Part shown: positions 44,445-54,306 of the stretch, one piece after another
Numbering within the stretch: position 1 is the stretch's first letter
How the letters are laid out: each line of letters opens with the position of its first letter
Source of the DNA: Vibrio orientalis CIP 102891 = ATCC 33934
GTDB taxonomy: Bacteria; Pseudomonadota; Gammaproteobacteria; Enterobacterales; Vibrionaceae
Assembly (NCBI RefSeq): GCF_000176235.1
Contig: NZ_ACZV01000003.1
Span: forward strand, 124,001 to 188,000
Direction: 5' to 3'
Length of the DNA: 64,000 nt
Made by a program: the position numbers and the translations under genes
The notes under the pieces: model-generated
Told to the model about the DNA's origin: nothing
The model's input: only the letters and a program-made list of their open reading frames with translations
The model's database searches: none

Positions 44445-45739
44445 TAAGAACTCTCTATAACTCTGTTGATAATATCGACACTACGCTGAAGCGCACCTTG
44501 GTTTTGCTCTACAATGGATAAAGCAGCTCTACCACCTTGTTCTAACTTTTTAGGTGACGATAAGCATTCAATAACCTTGCTGGATAATTGCTCTTCATCC
44601 TCGACGACTTCTAAAGCTCCTTCGGCGACAAGCTTCTGAGCGAGGTCAGCAAAGTTATAATAACTTGGCCCAGTAATCGTCAGCTTAGAGAGCATAGCGG
44701 GCTCGATAAAGTTATGCCCACCCACCTTATCTCCGATCAGGCTGCCGCCCATAAAAACAAGCTCGCTTGCGGCAAGAAACTTGATCATTTCCCCCATAGT
44801 ATCACCCAAATAGACATCTGTACCTTCAGGTAATCGCTCTAAGCTTCCGCTACTTCGCCGAACCAAAGATAACTGCTGATTTTTTACTAGTTCAGCTACA
44901 GAGTCAAAACGCTCAGGATGGCGTGGAACCAGTACAAGTAGTAATTCTGGATGTTCCAATTTTGCAGATTTAAAAGCAGAAAGGATTTGTTCATCTTCAC
45001 CGAGGTGCGTGCTTGCTGCAACCAAGACCTTGCGGTTATCTCCAAATTGAAGCTTTAGCTCTTGGCCTTGGTGGTATGCCTCTTCGTCAACTGTCACATC
45101 ATACTTAATCGAACCAGTATCAATAACCTTATTACTACTGATTCCTAATTGTCGAAAGCGCTCAGCATCATCACCGTGCACTGTCATTATTATCGACAAT
45201 TTCTGCAATATTGGTGTTATCAGCAGGCTAAGCTTTCGATAGTTTGAAAATGACTTTTGAGATAGGCGCCCATTCACAAGCACCATAGGTACATTGTGCG
45301 AAGCGACTGTATGTATGGTGTTAGGCCATAGCTCTGTTTCAATAATGAGCATTGCTTCAGGCTTAATAGCGTTAAGAAACTTTCGTACACACCAAGAGAA
45401 GTCTATAGGCATATAGCGATGAGTAGTATGATTACCCAATTTAGATACTTGCTCAGCGCCAGTACTGGTTGTCGTAGTAACAAGTAGCTGCTTCCCCGGG
45501 TATTGCTCTGCTAAGCGATTAACTAGCCCCTTACTCGCCAGAACCTCCCCGACAGAAACAGCATGAACCCAAATTACACCTTTTTTCTGAGTATCAAGCT
45601 TAGGTGTAAAACCAAAATGCTCTTTCCATCGCTGCCCAAACTTGGGTTTATTAGGCTTTGAACGATAAAGCCCCCAAAGCAGCAAAGGGCTAACACATGC
45701 TAGTAACAAGGTATAAGCTAAGCGAACCAATACTGTCAT
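44444..45739 (-). CDS. waaA: Kdo transferase (lipid IVA 3-deoxy-D-manno-octulosonic acid transferase)
   Basis: WaaA transfers Kdo from CMP-Kdo to lipid IVA. The 431-residue GT30 enzyme has an N-terminal membrane anchor, the VHAVSVGEVLASKGLV segment, VTTTTSTGAEQ, IIETELWPN, LVNGRLSQKSF, VAASTHLGEDEQI, and a C-terminal GGHNFIEPA. Because kdkA is nearby, it is probably monofunctional, as in Vibrio and Haemophilus. It shares one base with waaF and with the following GT25 gene. Confidence 0.96.
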   Translation of the reverse strand: MTVLVRLAYTLLLACVSPLLLWGLYRSKPNKPKFGQRWKEHFGFTPKLDTQKKGVIWVHAVSVGEVLASKGLVNRLAEQYPGKQLLVTTTTSTGAEQVSKLGNHTTHRYMPIDFSWCVRKFLNAIKPEAMLIIETELWPNTIHTVASHNVPMVLVNGRLSQKSFSNYRKLSLLITPILQKLSIIMTVHGDDAERFRQLGISSNKVIDTGSIKYDVTVDEEAYHQGQELKLQFGDNRKVLVAASTHLGEDEQILSAFKSAKLEHPELLLVLVPRHPERFDSVAELVKNQQLSLVRRSSGSLERLPEGTDVYLGDTMGEMIKFLAASELVFMGGSLIGDKVGGHNFIEPAMLSKLTITGPSYYNFADLAQKLVAEGALEVVEDEEQLSSKVIECLSSPKKLEQGGRAALSIVEQNQGALQRSVDIINRVIESS

Positions 45740-46791
45740 TAACCCACTACCAACGCATCAAGTTTTGTAATTGCCTCAATAACCTTCTCTGGCATAAGTT
45801 CTTGTAAGCATTTAAGGTGCTGCTTAGGACAAGTACGTTCAAAACAAGGACGACATTCTATATCTGTATTTAGAATAGCCAGTTTGTCAGTGAGTGGCGG
45901 GGTATATTTCGGGGAGCTTGAACCATATACCGCGACTACATTACAGCCAACCGCAGCGGCTACATGCATTAGTCCAGAGTCATTACTCACAACTGTTTGA
46001 CATGCCCCAATCAAATCAACAGCTTGAACTAAAGAAGTACTACCCGCTAGGTTATAGCAATGTTGCTGGTTCTCAGAAGCGACCTGTTCGATAATGGCAG
46101 AAGTCACTTCACGATCCTTTGCTGAGCCGAATAGCCAGACTTGGTAGCCCTTACTAATCATCTCTGAGGCCACACGAGCAAAGTGCTCCTCTGGCCAACG
46201 CTTAGCTGGCCCAAACTCAGCTCCTGGACATAAACCAAGAATCGGACGCCCTTCAGTAAGCTCAAACTGCTGCATTGCTGCTTGCTGAGTTTCTGCCTGT
46301 AAACTTAAAGCTGGATACGGCAAATCTTTCAACTCACCTAAACACCCACTGCCTGTCATCGCAGATTTTGAGTGAGCTAAAGCAACATAGCGCTCTAGCA
46401 TATATTGGAACGACTTTTTATTGGTGCGAATATCATTGAGAAGACCAAAACGCATTTCCCCTTTCCAGCCAACTCGTTGAGGAATTTTAGCGAAAAATGG
46501 GATCAGTGCTGACTTAGCTGAATTAGGCAATACATAAGCTTGAGTGTAGTTTGGACTTCTTAATCGCTTACCCATTTGGTAACGAGTTTTAAGGTCAAAT
46601 TGTCCATGACCAAGCGGCATCTCTAGTGCTTTATCAACTTGTGGCATTCTCTCAAGAATGGCTTTACACCATGCTGGTGCTAGCACGTCGATCTGTGAGT
46701 CTGGATACTGCTTTTTAAGCTCAATATACAGGCCCTGAGACATGACCATATCACCAACCCAAGAAGGGCCTACGATTAGAATTTTTTCCAT
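45739..46791 (-). CDS. waaF: ADP-heptose:LPS heptosyltransferase II
   Basis: The 350-residue GT9 enzyme has the WaaF-like start ILIVGPSWVGDMVMSQGLY, LCPGAEFGPAKRWPEEHFA, VSNDSGLMHVAAAVG and YGSSSPKYTPPL, all hallmark strings of heptosyltransferase II. It adds the second heptose to the inner core. It starts three bases after the GT90 gene and shares one base with waaA. Confidence 0.94.
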   Translation of the reverse strand: MEKILIVGPSWVGDMVMSQGLYIELKKQYPDSQIDVLAPAWCKAILERMPQVDKALEMPLGHGQFDLKTRYQMGKRLRSPNYTQAYVLPNSAKSALIPFFAKIPQRVGWKGEMRFGLLNDIRTNKKSFQYMLERYVALAHSKSAMTGSGCLGELKDLPYPALSLQAETQQAAMQQFELTEGRPILGLCPGAEFGPAKRWPEEHFARVASEMISKGYQVWLFGSAKDREVTSAIIEQVASENQQHCYNLAGSTSLVQAVDLIGACQTVVSNDSGLMHVAAAVGCNVVAVYGSSSPKYTPPLTDKLAILNTDIECRPCFERTCPKQHLKCLQELMPEKVIEAITKLDALVVG

Positions 46792-46794
46792 TGC

Positions 46795-47721
46795 TTACTT
46801 TTTCTCTAACTGTCCGGATAGCTCGAAGTATCGTTCTAGTGTCTTAATGCATACTAATTGCTCTAGCTTCTCATCTTTAAACGGAGCGATATAATCATGA
46901 GCATTTTTGACGATTTTTTCAGCTTCTAGTGGATTATCGATGTAATACTGAATCTTTTCTTCAAAATCAGACCAATCATCTTTCACTTCAATATAATGAA
47001 CACCCGCTTGAAGAGTGCCTTCCATAAACCAAGTTTCAAACTTCATTTTAGGAGTAACCACAACTGAATTTGAAGACATCGCCCACTTTAAGTTGGAGGC
47101 AACATCATTTCCTTCTAAACAAATCAAGAACTTATATTGAAGCTGCTCTTCAACAGACATAAATGGCTTTTGCCACTCAGGGTGTTCGTCTGAGCTGTTT
47201 GACTGGCCCGCATCAACCAAGGGGTGGTCAAACATTTCTTGCATAAATCGAATACGATGTGGTTGGGTGACCGCACCTCGAAATACTGCAGCATCTTTTT
47301 TATCAGCAAAACTAAGCTGATCTTCAACAAAACGAAAGTGCCTGCGTTTATCGAGCTTAAACAACACAGAGTTGTTATTGTTACCTTCGATTGGCCTAGC
47401 TTTAAAGAGCGTAGGAATTGGTTCTATGTGTGTTTCATCGCCAAAATAGTAATTAAATCGATATGACTTAGGGAAGTAGTGCAGAAACTCTTTTAGATCA
47501 AAGTAGTAAGATGTGTAACCTTTACGTTTGTAGTCAGAAATCTTTGTAACTTTATTACCAATAACAAAGTTACTATCTAGCTTGCAATAATAATCTACCC
47601 TAGTCTGTATACAATCGTTATGGTCAGCGTAAGTCTTTTCTAGTGCTCGCTTTCGAAAATCAAACAAAAATCTTGGCATAATTTCTAAAAAGGCATGCTT
47701 GAGATAGTATAATATTTTCAC
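46795..47721 (-). CDS. Glycosyltransferase family 90 / CAP10-like protein
   Basis: The 308-residue protein matches the lipopolysaccharide A / CAP10 type: KDAAVFRGAVTQPHRIRFM (donor-site arginines), a cluster with YKFLICLEGNDVASNLKWAMSSNSVVV, and WEDFE-like tail. GT90 enzymes include O-glucosyl and xylosyltransferases, and bacterial members act in LPS core synthesis. It overlaps the WaaL-like gene by four bases. Donor unknown. Confidence 0.82.
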   Translation of the reverse strand: MKILYYLKHAFLEIMPRFLFDFRKRALEKTYADHNDCIQTRVDYYCKLDSNFVIGNKVTKISDYKRKGYTSYYFDLKEFLHYFPKSYRFNYYFGDETHIEPIPTLFKARPIEGNNNNSVLFKLDKRRHFRFVEDQLSFADKKDAAVFRGAVTQPHRIRFMQEMFDHPLVDAGQSNSSDEHPEWQKPFMSVEEQLQYKFLICLEGNDVASNLKWAMSSNSVVVTPKMKFETWFMEGTLQAGVHYIEVKDDWSDFEEKIQYYIDNPLEAEKIVKNAHDYIAPFKDEKLEQLVCIKTLERYFELSGQLEKK

Positions 47722-48917
47722 TCCCTCTCCTTTTCATTAGACAATATCATGGTAACGCTACCAATGATAAACATATAATAAATTGCTGCTTGTGAATTAA
47801 TAAACGGGGCGTCAGAAAAATTGCATATTGCCACAAATAATGCAGGAGCCCAGAGTAAGACCGCACCTCTCTCAATCGTATACTGCCGAGCCTTCCATAT
47901 TGGGTAAAAAAGAAATGTGAGAAAAATCAACCCTCCTAATAAACCGTAGAGAACAAATTTATCTACATACCCATTGTGGAATGTCATGGATATAAGTCGA
48001 TTTAATGAAGGAGTGATTCTTTTTTCATATTCCAACTTATCAAACTCTATCTTTATATCTTTACCATAGCCAAGCATTGGGTTTCGCTGCCAAAGTTCTA
48101 TTCCAATTCCAACCATTTGTAAGCGAACTCCTATAGATGAGTTAAGGTGCCCTTGCTCGATCAAGTGATATTCCTGAATTGTCCTTTCAATTCTATCCTG
48201 TATCACTGGTAGCTTAAATAGCCCCCCAACACCTACCACCAAACACAAAAGTGTTAATACACATAACGCCCAGTTTTTTCTGTATGAAACATATAGCAAC
48301 AAAAGGAACACAACAACTATTAGAGCAATCAAAGGCCCTCGAGACTGACTTAACAATAAACCAGCCATAGATAACGTTACTGCAACAATAAGAACAATGG
48401 TATTTTTCTCCTCAAAGCGAGTTAATAGTAACCCCAAAGAAGAGATTGAAACCAAACCACATATGGTGGCAAATGGAATCGCATTAATAGGCCACTCACC
48501 ACGGAATAAACTGACATTAATTTGATAGTAGTAGCTGTATGAGCTACAAGAAATTGAAGCGATGAATAGAAGCCATTGCATAGCACTCTTAGTATAAAAA
48601 TTCTTTGGGGTCGTTAAGAATAAGAACAACATTACTAATGTCGCTCTTAGTTCTCTTGAATCAAAGCCGTATACCTCATATGCTAACGCACCAAACAGGC
48701 CATTAATAAAGAGTAATTTAACCCAAAAACTACTTTTTAAGTTGTCTTTGATGATAGCAAAACGAAAAACAAATAGAGAAAGTGCAGCAATAACTAATAC
48801 AATTGGAACAAGGCGCATATCCCCATCCCCATCCCATAACATCCCTGTTGTAATCCATAGAACTGGGGCTAAAAATAACAATGATACTGCTTTTCTGTTA
48901 TTTATGAAGTTTAACAT
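47718..48917 (-). CDS. O-antigen ligase family protein (WaaL-like)
   Basis: The 399-residue membrane protein has about ten to twelve helices and a large periplasmic segment with QRNPMLGYGKDI (the WaaL/Wzy-type G(Y/H)G motif) and MTFHNGYVDKFVLYGLLG. O-antigen ligase joins the finished O-chain to lipid A-core. Wzy polymerases share this domain, so the role rests on its place in the core operon, like waaL in the Vibrio wav cluster. I use the ATG at 48917, giving a 20-base overlap with the upstream gene; an in-frame start 44 codons earlier would run deep inside it. Confidence 0.78.
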   Translation of the reverse strand: MLNFINNRKAVSLLFLAPVLWITTGMLWDGDGDMRLVPIVLVIAALSLFVFRFAIIKDNLKSSFWVKLLFINGLFGALAYEVYGFDSRELRATLVMLFLFLTTPKNFYTKSAMQWLLFIASISCSSYSYYYQINVSLFRGEWPINAIPFATICGLVSISSLGLLLTRFEEKNTIVLIVAVTLSMAGLLLSQSRGPLIALIVVVFLLLLYVSYRKNWALCVLTLLCLVVGVGGLFKLPVIQDRIERTIQEYHLIEQGHLNSSIGVRLQMVGIGIELWQRNPMLGYGKDIKIEFDKLEYEKRITPSLNRLISMTFHNGYVDKFVLYGLLGGLIFLTFLFYPIWKARQYTIERGAVLLWAPALFVAICNFSDAPFINSQAAIYYMFIIGSVTMILSNEKERE

Positions 48918-49656
48918 TCTCAAATACTCTAAAGACTCGCTTGTTGACATGACTCCACACATATTTCTTATGGTAATTCTTGATATAATATCTAATCTTA
49001 TCAATAGCCCCCGTACCTTCAGCATTAATTGCACTAGCAAAAGTACCATTCTTGCTACCTTGCTGAACTAGAGCAGGTTGAGACCAGTAGATATTAAAAC
49101 CAATGACATCTCTCATTTCACTTTGATAAACATCTACTGGAAGGTGAATAGGATGAGTCTGCAGGTAGTCATACAATTTTTTTGCCGCTGCATAATCGAT
49201 AATATAACCACCCGTCATTTTCGTATAGTTAGCTAGATAGACATGCTGGTTACACTTACGGAATTTAAATGGAACGCTCAAATAAGCACTCTCAATATTT
49301 ACGAGATAATTAGACTTACCTTTCAATTCTTCAATAATTTTTTCTAGCTTTTTTGAAAAATCATAGGTTAAATAAGCATCATCTTCTAGCACCAAAGCGA
49401 AAGGAACCTCTCGCTCCACAATAGCTTTATAAGTTAAATAATGTTTATAGAAACATGATTGCTCTGCAGGGCTCTGAGGACTACCTCGGAACAAATTTTC
49501 TAAAACTTCCTCTGTCAAATCCTTAATATCACCATCAAGCATATACTCGAAGCGTTCCAGACCTGACTCTGGTAAATGTTTGTCGATATGCTCTCGTCTT
49601 TCGTCATATCCTTCACTTACGTGAATAACAAACACATGCTCAATGGGTTGCACCAT
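48898..49656 (-). CDS. Glycosyltransferase family 25 (LPS core), paralogue
   Basis: The 252-residue GT25 enzyme has FVIHVSEGYDERREHI, the FYKHYLTYKAIVER helix and LVLEDDAYLT, aligning along its length with the gene at 43704-44444. It is the first gene of the core operon and has a possible promoter at 49701-49729. It overlaps the WaaL-like gene's start by 20 bases. Donor unknown; a galactosyl- or hexosaminyltransferase is most likely from the family. Confidence 0.85.
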   Translation of the reverse strand: MVQPIEHVFVIHVSEGYDERREHIDKHLPESGLERFEYMLDGDIKDLTEEVLENLFRGSPQSPAEQSCFYKHYLTYKAIVEREVPFALVLEDDAYLTYDFSKKLEKIIEELKGKSNYLVNIESAYLSVPFKFRKCNQHVYLANYTKMTGGYIIDYAAAKKLYDYLQTHPIHLPVDVYQSEMRDVIGFNIYWSQPALVQQGSKNGTFASAINAEGTGAIDKIRYYIKNYHKKYVWSHVNKRVFRVFENVKLHK

Positions 49657-49700
49657 TTAAGGCATCTCCTACAACAATATGGGGCGAAACAAAAGAACAG

Positions 49701-49729
49701 ATTATATCTTGAGTGGGCATATGTTTCAC
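49701..49729 (-). promoter_or_regulatory. Candidate promoter of the LPS core operon
   Basis: On the minus strand GTGAAA (plus 49724-49729) and a perfect TATAAT (plus 49701-49706) are 17 bases apart, about 45 bases before the first GT25 start. The -10 is strong and the -35 is weak. Confidence 0.45.
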
Positions 49730-49771
49730 GCAATCTTAGTAATACTGTGTAAGAAAACGGGAGCCTTGACT

Positions 49772-50578
49772 TTACTTCTGGCACTCACCACAAAAAAACG
49801 TATTCCTTTGACCTATCTTTTGCTCTGAGATCGGCTCTCCACAACTTGGGCAAGGTTCACCAGCTTTGCCATAGACTTGTAGCTCCTGAGCAAAATAGCC
49901 CGGTTTTCCATCAGCTTGAGCAAAATCTTTGAGGGTTGTACCACCTTGCTTGATGGCGGTATCGAGGACTTGCTTAATCTCACTGACAAGTAACACCCAC
50001 TCTTTTTTGGTGATCTTACCTGCAGGACGAGTGGGATGAATTCTGGCGCTAAATAAAGACTCGTTGGCGTAGATGTTCCCTATACCTACAACCACCTTGT
50101 TATCCATAATGAATTGTTTAACCGCGACACGCTTCCCTTTGGCTTTTTCAGCTATGTAGTCAGCATTAAATTCATCGGTCAAAGGCTCGGGTCCCATGAT
50201 ACCTAACGCAGTATGGTTGCCATCTTCCGTCCATAACCAAGCACCAAAGCGTCTTGGATCGTTATAACGCAGCACTTTGCCATTGGTTAGCTTGAGATCA
50301 ACGTGATCATGCTTGGCTGGTGCTATTTCAGCATCCAGTACTCTCAGAGAGCCCGACATACCTAAGTGGACAATTGCGCAGCCAACATCAGTTTCAATCA
50401 GCAAGTATTTGGCTCGGCGAGAGATGTTACGAATCACCTGCCCTTCCATCTGCTTTAACTCTTGGGGAATATCCCAACGCAGCTTCGGAGTGCGAAACGT
50501 CAGCTTGGCAACGGTTTCTCCAATTAAATGTGGAGAGATTCCCATCCGGCTGACTTCTACTTCAGGCAATTCAGGCAT
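49772..50578 (-). CDS. mutM: Formamidopyrimidine-DNA glycosylase
   Basis: MutM removes 8-oxoguanine and nicks the abasic site in base-excision repair. The 268-residue protein has the catalytic N-terminus PELPEVE, the [10 protein letters not shown] and DPRRFGAW segments, the [10 protein letters not shown] helix-two-turn-helix, and a C-terminal zinc finger ([21 protein letters not shown] split as C-x2-C and C-x2-C). It is 20 bases downstream of a hypothetical membrane-anchored gene, as in V. cholerae. Confidence 0.96.
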   Translation of the reverse strand: MPELPEVEVSRMGISPHLIGETVAKLTFRTPKLRWDIPQELKQMEGQVIRNISRRAKYLLIETDVGCAIVHLGMSGSLRVLDAEIAPAKHDHVDLKLTNGKVLRYNDPRRFGAWLWTEDGNHTALGIMGPEPLTDEFNADYIAEKAKGKRVAVKQFIMDNKVVVGIGNIYANESLFSARIHPTRPAGKITKKEWVLLVSEIKQVLDTAIKQGGTTLKDFAQADGKPGYFAQELQVYGKAGEPCPSCGEPISEQKIGQRNTFFCGECQK

Positions 50579-50598
50579 AACAAAGTCCTATGATGTGG

Positions 50599-51081
50599 TT
50601 ATTCAGGCATAAGATAACGAGGTTCGACTGAGATTGCTATCCACTTGCCCTGCCAATTTTTCAGCAGCCAAAACTGCTGAGTTTGGTAAAAAGTGATCCT
50701 TTGTGGTTCTTCTTGATCGAAATACCACACTTCGATAGTTTCAGGTGAACCTAATTGAGGCTTCAAATCGTCAAAGCTTTGTTGATTAATCTCTGTACCC
50801 ACTAACTCTTGCCAGCGCTTTACGAGGTCAGCTTCTGGAATCACACTTGGAATAGAGCTGCGCCAACGACCTTGGTTATTTTCTAATGACCAATTAGCAA
50901 AATGTAGCGCTTGAAGATCTTGATTTGGATTGAGTAGATAAGGATGCTGACTGACAACCGCTGGTTCATCAATTAAGTAGGTCTTGATTATCGTGGGCAG
51001 GTTGAGCAAACCAATAAAGGCGATAATGCCTAGAATAAGGATATTGTTCCAACGTCGACGACGCCTTGGTGAAACTCGCAT
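50599..51081 (-). CDS. Conserved Vibrio-type hypothetical protein, membrane-anchored
   Basis: The 160-residue protein starts with an arginine-rich stretch (RRRRRW), a single membrane helix (about residues 13-31, LILGIIAFIGLLNLP) and a mostly periplasmic domain of no recognised family, with RITFYQTQQFWLL near the end. The Arg-rich start and single helix suggest an N-in inner-membrane protein. I chose the ATG at 51081; a GTG five codons earlier is possible. It precedes mutM by 20 bases, probably in one transcript, but nothing links its function to DNA repair. Confidence 0.65.
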   Translation of the reverse strand: MRVSPRRRRRWNNILILGIIAFIGLLNLPTIIKTYLIDEPAVVSQHPYLLNPNQDLQALHFANWSLENNQGRWRSSIPSVIPEADLVKRWQELVGTEINQQSFDDLKPQLGSPETIEVWYFDQEEPQRITFYQTQQFWLLKNWQGKWIAISVEPRYLMPE

Positions 51082-51172
51082 GATTGATGTCTTCACTGCT
51101 ATTAACTATCTCAAAAATAGCAGAAAAGAGGAAGGGAGGCGAGGTATGTTAAATCTTACCTATATCCAAGAT

Positions 51173-51276
51173 TGTCATCCTCAAGAGAGAAGGACGAACA
51201 AGTTGGGGATTTCATTAGCTTAGTAACGGATTCAAAAGATTCCCTACTCTCTCCTTCGTCGTTCTATGGAATGGCA
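51173..51276. repeat. Palindromic interspersed repeat, copy A
   Basis: This ~104-base element begins TGTCATCC and ends GGAATGGCA, with an inner GATTCCCTACTCTCTCCTTCGTC block. It matches copy B (55924-56028) in length, ends and inner block, though its left half is more diverged. It lies in the gap before the hypothetical gene at 50599. It resembles small palindromic repeats spread through Vibrio genomes. Confidence 0.75.
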
Positions 51277-51310
51277 CTCATGCTAAGCAACATTCCTAGA
51301 TGTTACAGGC

Positions 51311-51346
51311 AATAAAAAACCCAACCATATTGCTATGGTTGGGTTT
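51311..51346 (-). terminator. Terminator of rpmB-rpmG
   Basis: AAACCCAACCATA pairs with TATGGTTGGGTTT (13 bp, four-base loop). Read leftward, the hairpin is followed by TTTTTTATT. It lies about 40 bases after the rpmG stop. Confidence 0.88.
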
Positions 51347-51385
51347 CAATTCACGCTTCCCGAAGGAAGTTCAAAGAAGAATCAA

Positions 51386-51556
51386 TTACTTGATTTTAGC
51401 TTCTTTGTACATAACGTGCTGGCGAACTACTGGATCAAATTTCTTGATCTCAAATTTGCCTGGCATGTTACGCTTGTTCTTATCAGTCGTGTAGAAGTGA
51501 CCAGTACCTGCAGAAGATACTAGACGGATTTTCTCACGTACGCCTTTCTTTGCCAT
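51386..51556 (-). CDS. rpmG: Ribosomal protein bL33
   Basis: The 56-residue protein, too short for many gene finders, starts [17 protein letters not shown], continues [14 protein letters not shown] and [15 protein letters not shown], and ends YKEAKIK, the standard bL33 pattern of gamma-proteobacteria. It is a component of the 50S subunit. It follows rpmB by 13 bases, the usual rpmB-rpmG operon. No zinc-binding CxxC pairs are present, so this is the zinc-independent form. Confidence 0.97.
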
Positions 51557-51569
51557 TGTCTATTTCCTC

Positions 51570-51806
51570 TTAAACGTTTTCGCCGTTTGCACGGATATCA
51601 ACAAGAACAGCATCGATGCCTTTCTTGTCGATGATACGCATACCTTTAGCAGATAGACGTAGTTTAACAAAACGTTTTTCGCTCTCTACCCAGAAACGAT
51701 GAGTTTGTAGGTTCGGCAGAAAACGACGCTTAGTAGCATTGCGTGCGTGTGAACGGTTGTTACCCGTTACTGGACGCTTACCAGTTACTTGGCATACTCG
51801 TGACAT
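51570..51806 (-). CDS. rpmB: Ribosomal protein bL28
   Basis: The 78-residue protein begins [20 protein letters not shown] and has [16 protein letters not shown] and [15 protein letters not shown], which match bL28 of gamma-proteobacteria. The ATG at 51806 is the conserved start; five extra upstream codons in frame are not part of the protein. A strong promoter lies about 130 bases upstream, and an A+T-rich hairpin sits in the leader. Confidence 0.97.
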   Translation of the reverse strand: MSRVCQVTGKRPVTGNNRSHARNATKRRFLPNLQTHRFWVESEKRFVKLRLSAKGMRIIDKKGIDAVLVDIRANGENV

Positions 51807-51933
51807 GAATGTCTTCTCCAAAATCGTTTCAGCTCGATATCAACCTTGGTGGCCGAACCTCTCAGTTTCTAAATTAGAAGTTTGAGGTCTTATACCGCTA
51901 TGGAAACCCATACAAGGCTATCAAAGGTCGCGC

Positions 51934-51962
51934 ATTATACTAACTTGAGTAGCATTGCTCAA
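51934..51962 (-). promoter_or_regulatory. rpmB promoter
   Basis: On the minus strand TTGAGC (plus 51957-51962) and perfect TATAAT (plus 51934-51939) are spaced by 17 bases. This is a strong sigma-70 match upstream of rpmB-rpmG. A leader of about 120 bases with an A+T-rich hairpin (near 51868-51898) follows. Confidence 0.75.
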
Positions 51963-52082
51963 GACCCGAACAGATCCTTTTTACAGGTTTTCCTGATCTT
52001 TTTTAGGCAGAGCTGATTTATGTGCTAAAAAATGTCGGGGGATTGTAGCAGAAATCAGCGAACTCACAACAAAAAATGTGAT

Positions 52083-52751
52083 TTAAATCCAACCACGTTC
52101 TGCGAAGGAAACAATTTCACCATCTCCAACGACAAAATGGTCTAAAACACGAATGTCGACTAAGGCCAATGCGTCAGTAATTCGTCGAGTTATCCTACGG
52201 TCGCTCTGGCTAGGCTCAGCAACGCCTGAAGGGTGATTATGAGCAAGAATTAAAGCTGCTGCATTATGCTCTAGTGAGCGCTTCACCACCTCTCTAGGAT
52301 AAACAGAGGCCGCATCTATCGTGCCTTGGAATAGTGGTTCGCCACAAATAACTCGGTGCTGATTGTCTAAAAATAGCACATAAAACTCTTCACGCTGCTT
52401 ATCCCTTAGTAATCCAGATAAATAAAGCTTGGTCTGCTCAGGGCTTGTCAGCGCCTCACCACGCTTAAGTGTTTCCGCTAAATAGCGCTGAGTCATCTCT
52501 AATGTCGCTTGCAATTGAACAAACTTGGCAACGCCCAAACCTTTGTGGTGACAAAATTCATCAAGATCGGCTGAAAACAGTGCTCTTAATGAGCCAAACT
52601 CCTTAATAAGGTGGTCTGATAGCGTTAAAACATTCATTCCCTGCGTTCCGGTGCGAAGAAATATGGCTAATAGCTCTGCATCAGTGAGTGAATGAGGACC
52701 ATGAGAGAGTAGCTTCTCGCGTGGCATTGATTCTTTGGGTAGTGCATTCAT
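52083..52751 (-). CDS. radC: RadC/YicR family JAB-domain protein
   Basis: The 222-residue protein has an N-terminal helix-hairpin-helix-like half (about 1-95: [29 protein letters not shown]) and a JAMM/JAB domain with the zinc motif [15 protein letters not shown] and a FVVGDG..VSFAERG C-terminus. The family is named for a supposed repair role that has been questioned; its biochemical function remains unsettled. It sits between rpmB and coaBC, as in E. coli. Confidence 0.93.
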   Translation of the reverse strand: MNALPKESMPREKLLSHGPHSLTDAELLAIFLRTGTQGMNVLTLSDHLIKEFGSLRALFSADLDEFCHHKGLGVAKFVQLQATLEMTQRYLAETLKRGEALTSPEQTKLYLSGLLRDKQREEFYVLFLDNQHRVICGEPLFQGTIDAASVYPREVVKRSLEHNAAALILAHNHPSGVAEPSQSDRRITRRITDALALVDIRVLDHFVVGDGEIVSFAERGWI

Positions 52752-52985
52752 TTATAGACTCTCTGACTAATTCGTGGTGAAGAGAATACTTAAGCAACAA
52801 CGAACAGCTGAAAGTGAACCGCTATAACACGAGCTAACTCCGCACATTCAAGGTACGAATTGTAATCAAAGTAGGCCGTTTCGCGCGCCTGCTCATATTT
52901 CAACTTCAATATCTCAGATACCGAAACTAGGCACGTAAATAGCAGCCATGGTATCTTACGGGCAGAATTTTTAAGGAAGATCATC

Positions 52986-54191
52986 ATGCAAACACTCGCT
53001 GGCAAAAAGATCCTTTTGGGCATTAGTGGTGGCATTGCCGCATATAAATGTGCCGAGCTGACACGCCGTCTTATTGAACGTGGCGCCGAAGTTCAGGTTG
53101 TCATGACTAAGGCAGCAAAAGAGTTTATTACTCCGTTAACCATGCAAGCCGTCTCTGGCAGACCAGTATCAGATAATTTATTAGATCCTGCTGCTGAAGC
53201 CTCTATGGGGCATATTGAGCTAGCGAAATGGGCTGATTTAGTATTACTTGCGCCCGCTACTGCTGATCTTATCGCGCGAATGAGTGCAGGCATGGGCAAT
53301 GATTTGCTTACTACACTGGTTTTGGCTACTGACTCCCCTATTGCCGTTTCTCCAGCGATGAATCAACAGATGTATCGTAATCTCGCGACTCAAGAGAATA
53401 TAGCCACACTTGAGCGTCGAGGAATGCACATTTGGGGACCGGCTGCGGGCGAGCAAGCGTGTGGTGATGTCGGTCCAGGTCGAATGCTTGAGCCAATGCA
53501 GCTTGTTGAGCGCTGTGAACAGTTCTTTGCTGATAAACCTCTGCAAGGTAAGTCAGTACTCATTACCGCCGGCCCAACCCGTGAGGCAATTGACCCTGTA
53601 CGTTATATCTCCAACCACAGTTCAGGCAAGATGGGATTTTCATTAGCACAAGCGGCAACTCAGCTTGGTGCAAAAGTTACTTTGGTTTCAGGCCCTGTTT
53701 CACTGGCAACTCCGGCTAACGTTCAACGTATTGATGTCGATAGTGCTCAAAGCATGTTTGATAACGTGATAGATAACGCGACAAAGCACGATATCTTTAT
53801 TGCTTGCGCAGCCGTGGCCGATTATCGCCCGCAAACTATCGCTGAGCAGAAAATCAAAAAGACCGATGACAGTGACCAAATGACCATCACTATGGTCAAG
53901 AACCCCGACATCGTTGCTTCAGTTGCCAAACTTAGCGAATCAAGACCGTTTACTGTTGGCTTTGCAGCAGAAACTCAAGATATCGAACACTACGCTCGCA
54001 CTAAGCTTGCGAAGAAGAACCTCGACATGATTTGTGCCAACGATGTCTCAGTAGAAGGACAAGGATTCAACAGTGACGACAATGCCATCACCATGTACTG
54101 GAAAGATGGTAAGCAATCACTTACCCTAGCGTCCAAGCAACAGATTGCATCACAAATCATCCTTACTATCGCAGAACGACTAGAAGCCTAA
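52986..54191 (+). CDS. coaBC: Phosphopantothenoylcysteine synthetase/decarboxylase
   Basis: This bifunctional CoA-synthesis enzyme first ligates cysteine to 4'-phosphopantothenate (CoaB) and then decarboxylates it (CoaC). The 401 residues have an N-terminal flavoprotein domain (about 1-190: GGIAAYK, PAMNQQM, the [17 protein letters not shown] decarboxylase signature) and a C-terminal CTP-using synthetase domain (about 190-400: [26 protein letters not shown]). The gene has its own terminator at 54250-54274. Confidence 0.97.
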   Translation: MQTLAGKKILLGISGGIAAYKCAELTRRLIERGAEVQVVMTKAAKEFITPLTMQAVSGRPVSDNLLDPAAEASMGHIELAKWADLVLLAPATADLIARMSAGMGNDLLTTLVLATDSPIAVSPAMNQQMYRNLATQENIATLERRGMHIWGPAAGEQACGDVGPGRMLEPMQLVERCEQFFADKPLQGKSVLITAGPTREAIDPVRYISNHSSGKMGFSLAQAATQLGAKVTLVSGPVSLATPANVQRIDVDSAQSMFDNVIDNATKHDIFIACAAVADYRPQTIAEQKIKKTDDSDQMTITMVKNPDIVASVAKLSESRPFTVGFAAETQDIEHYARTKLAKKNLDMICANDVSVEGQGFNSDDNAITMYWKDGKQSLTLASKQQIASQIILTIAERLEA

Positions 54192-54249
54192 ACGGCCATT
54201 GCTCTCATTGAGCGATCAGCTGCGACAAGTAATAGAGCTTACAATATTT

Positions 54250-54274
54250 GGCTCCGAGGTTAACGGAGCCTTTT
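54250..54274 (+). terminator. Terminator after coaBC
   Basis: GGCTCCG pairs with CGGAGCC (7 bp, 7-base loop) and is followed by TTTTAATT. Confidence 0.72.
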
Positions 54275-54306
54275 AATTCAGAATGGTAATAGAAGGAAAA
54301 GAGTTC

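Noticed and set aside
52790..53035. 81-codon minus-strand frame between radC and coaBC
   Set aside because: It runs into the start of coaBC and shows no motif or ribosome-binding site; the gap is better read as a promoter region.
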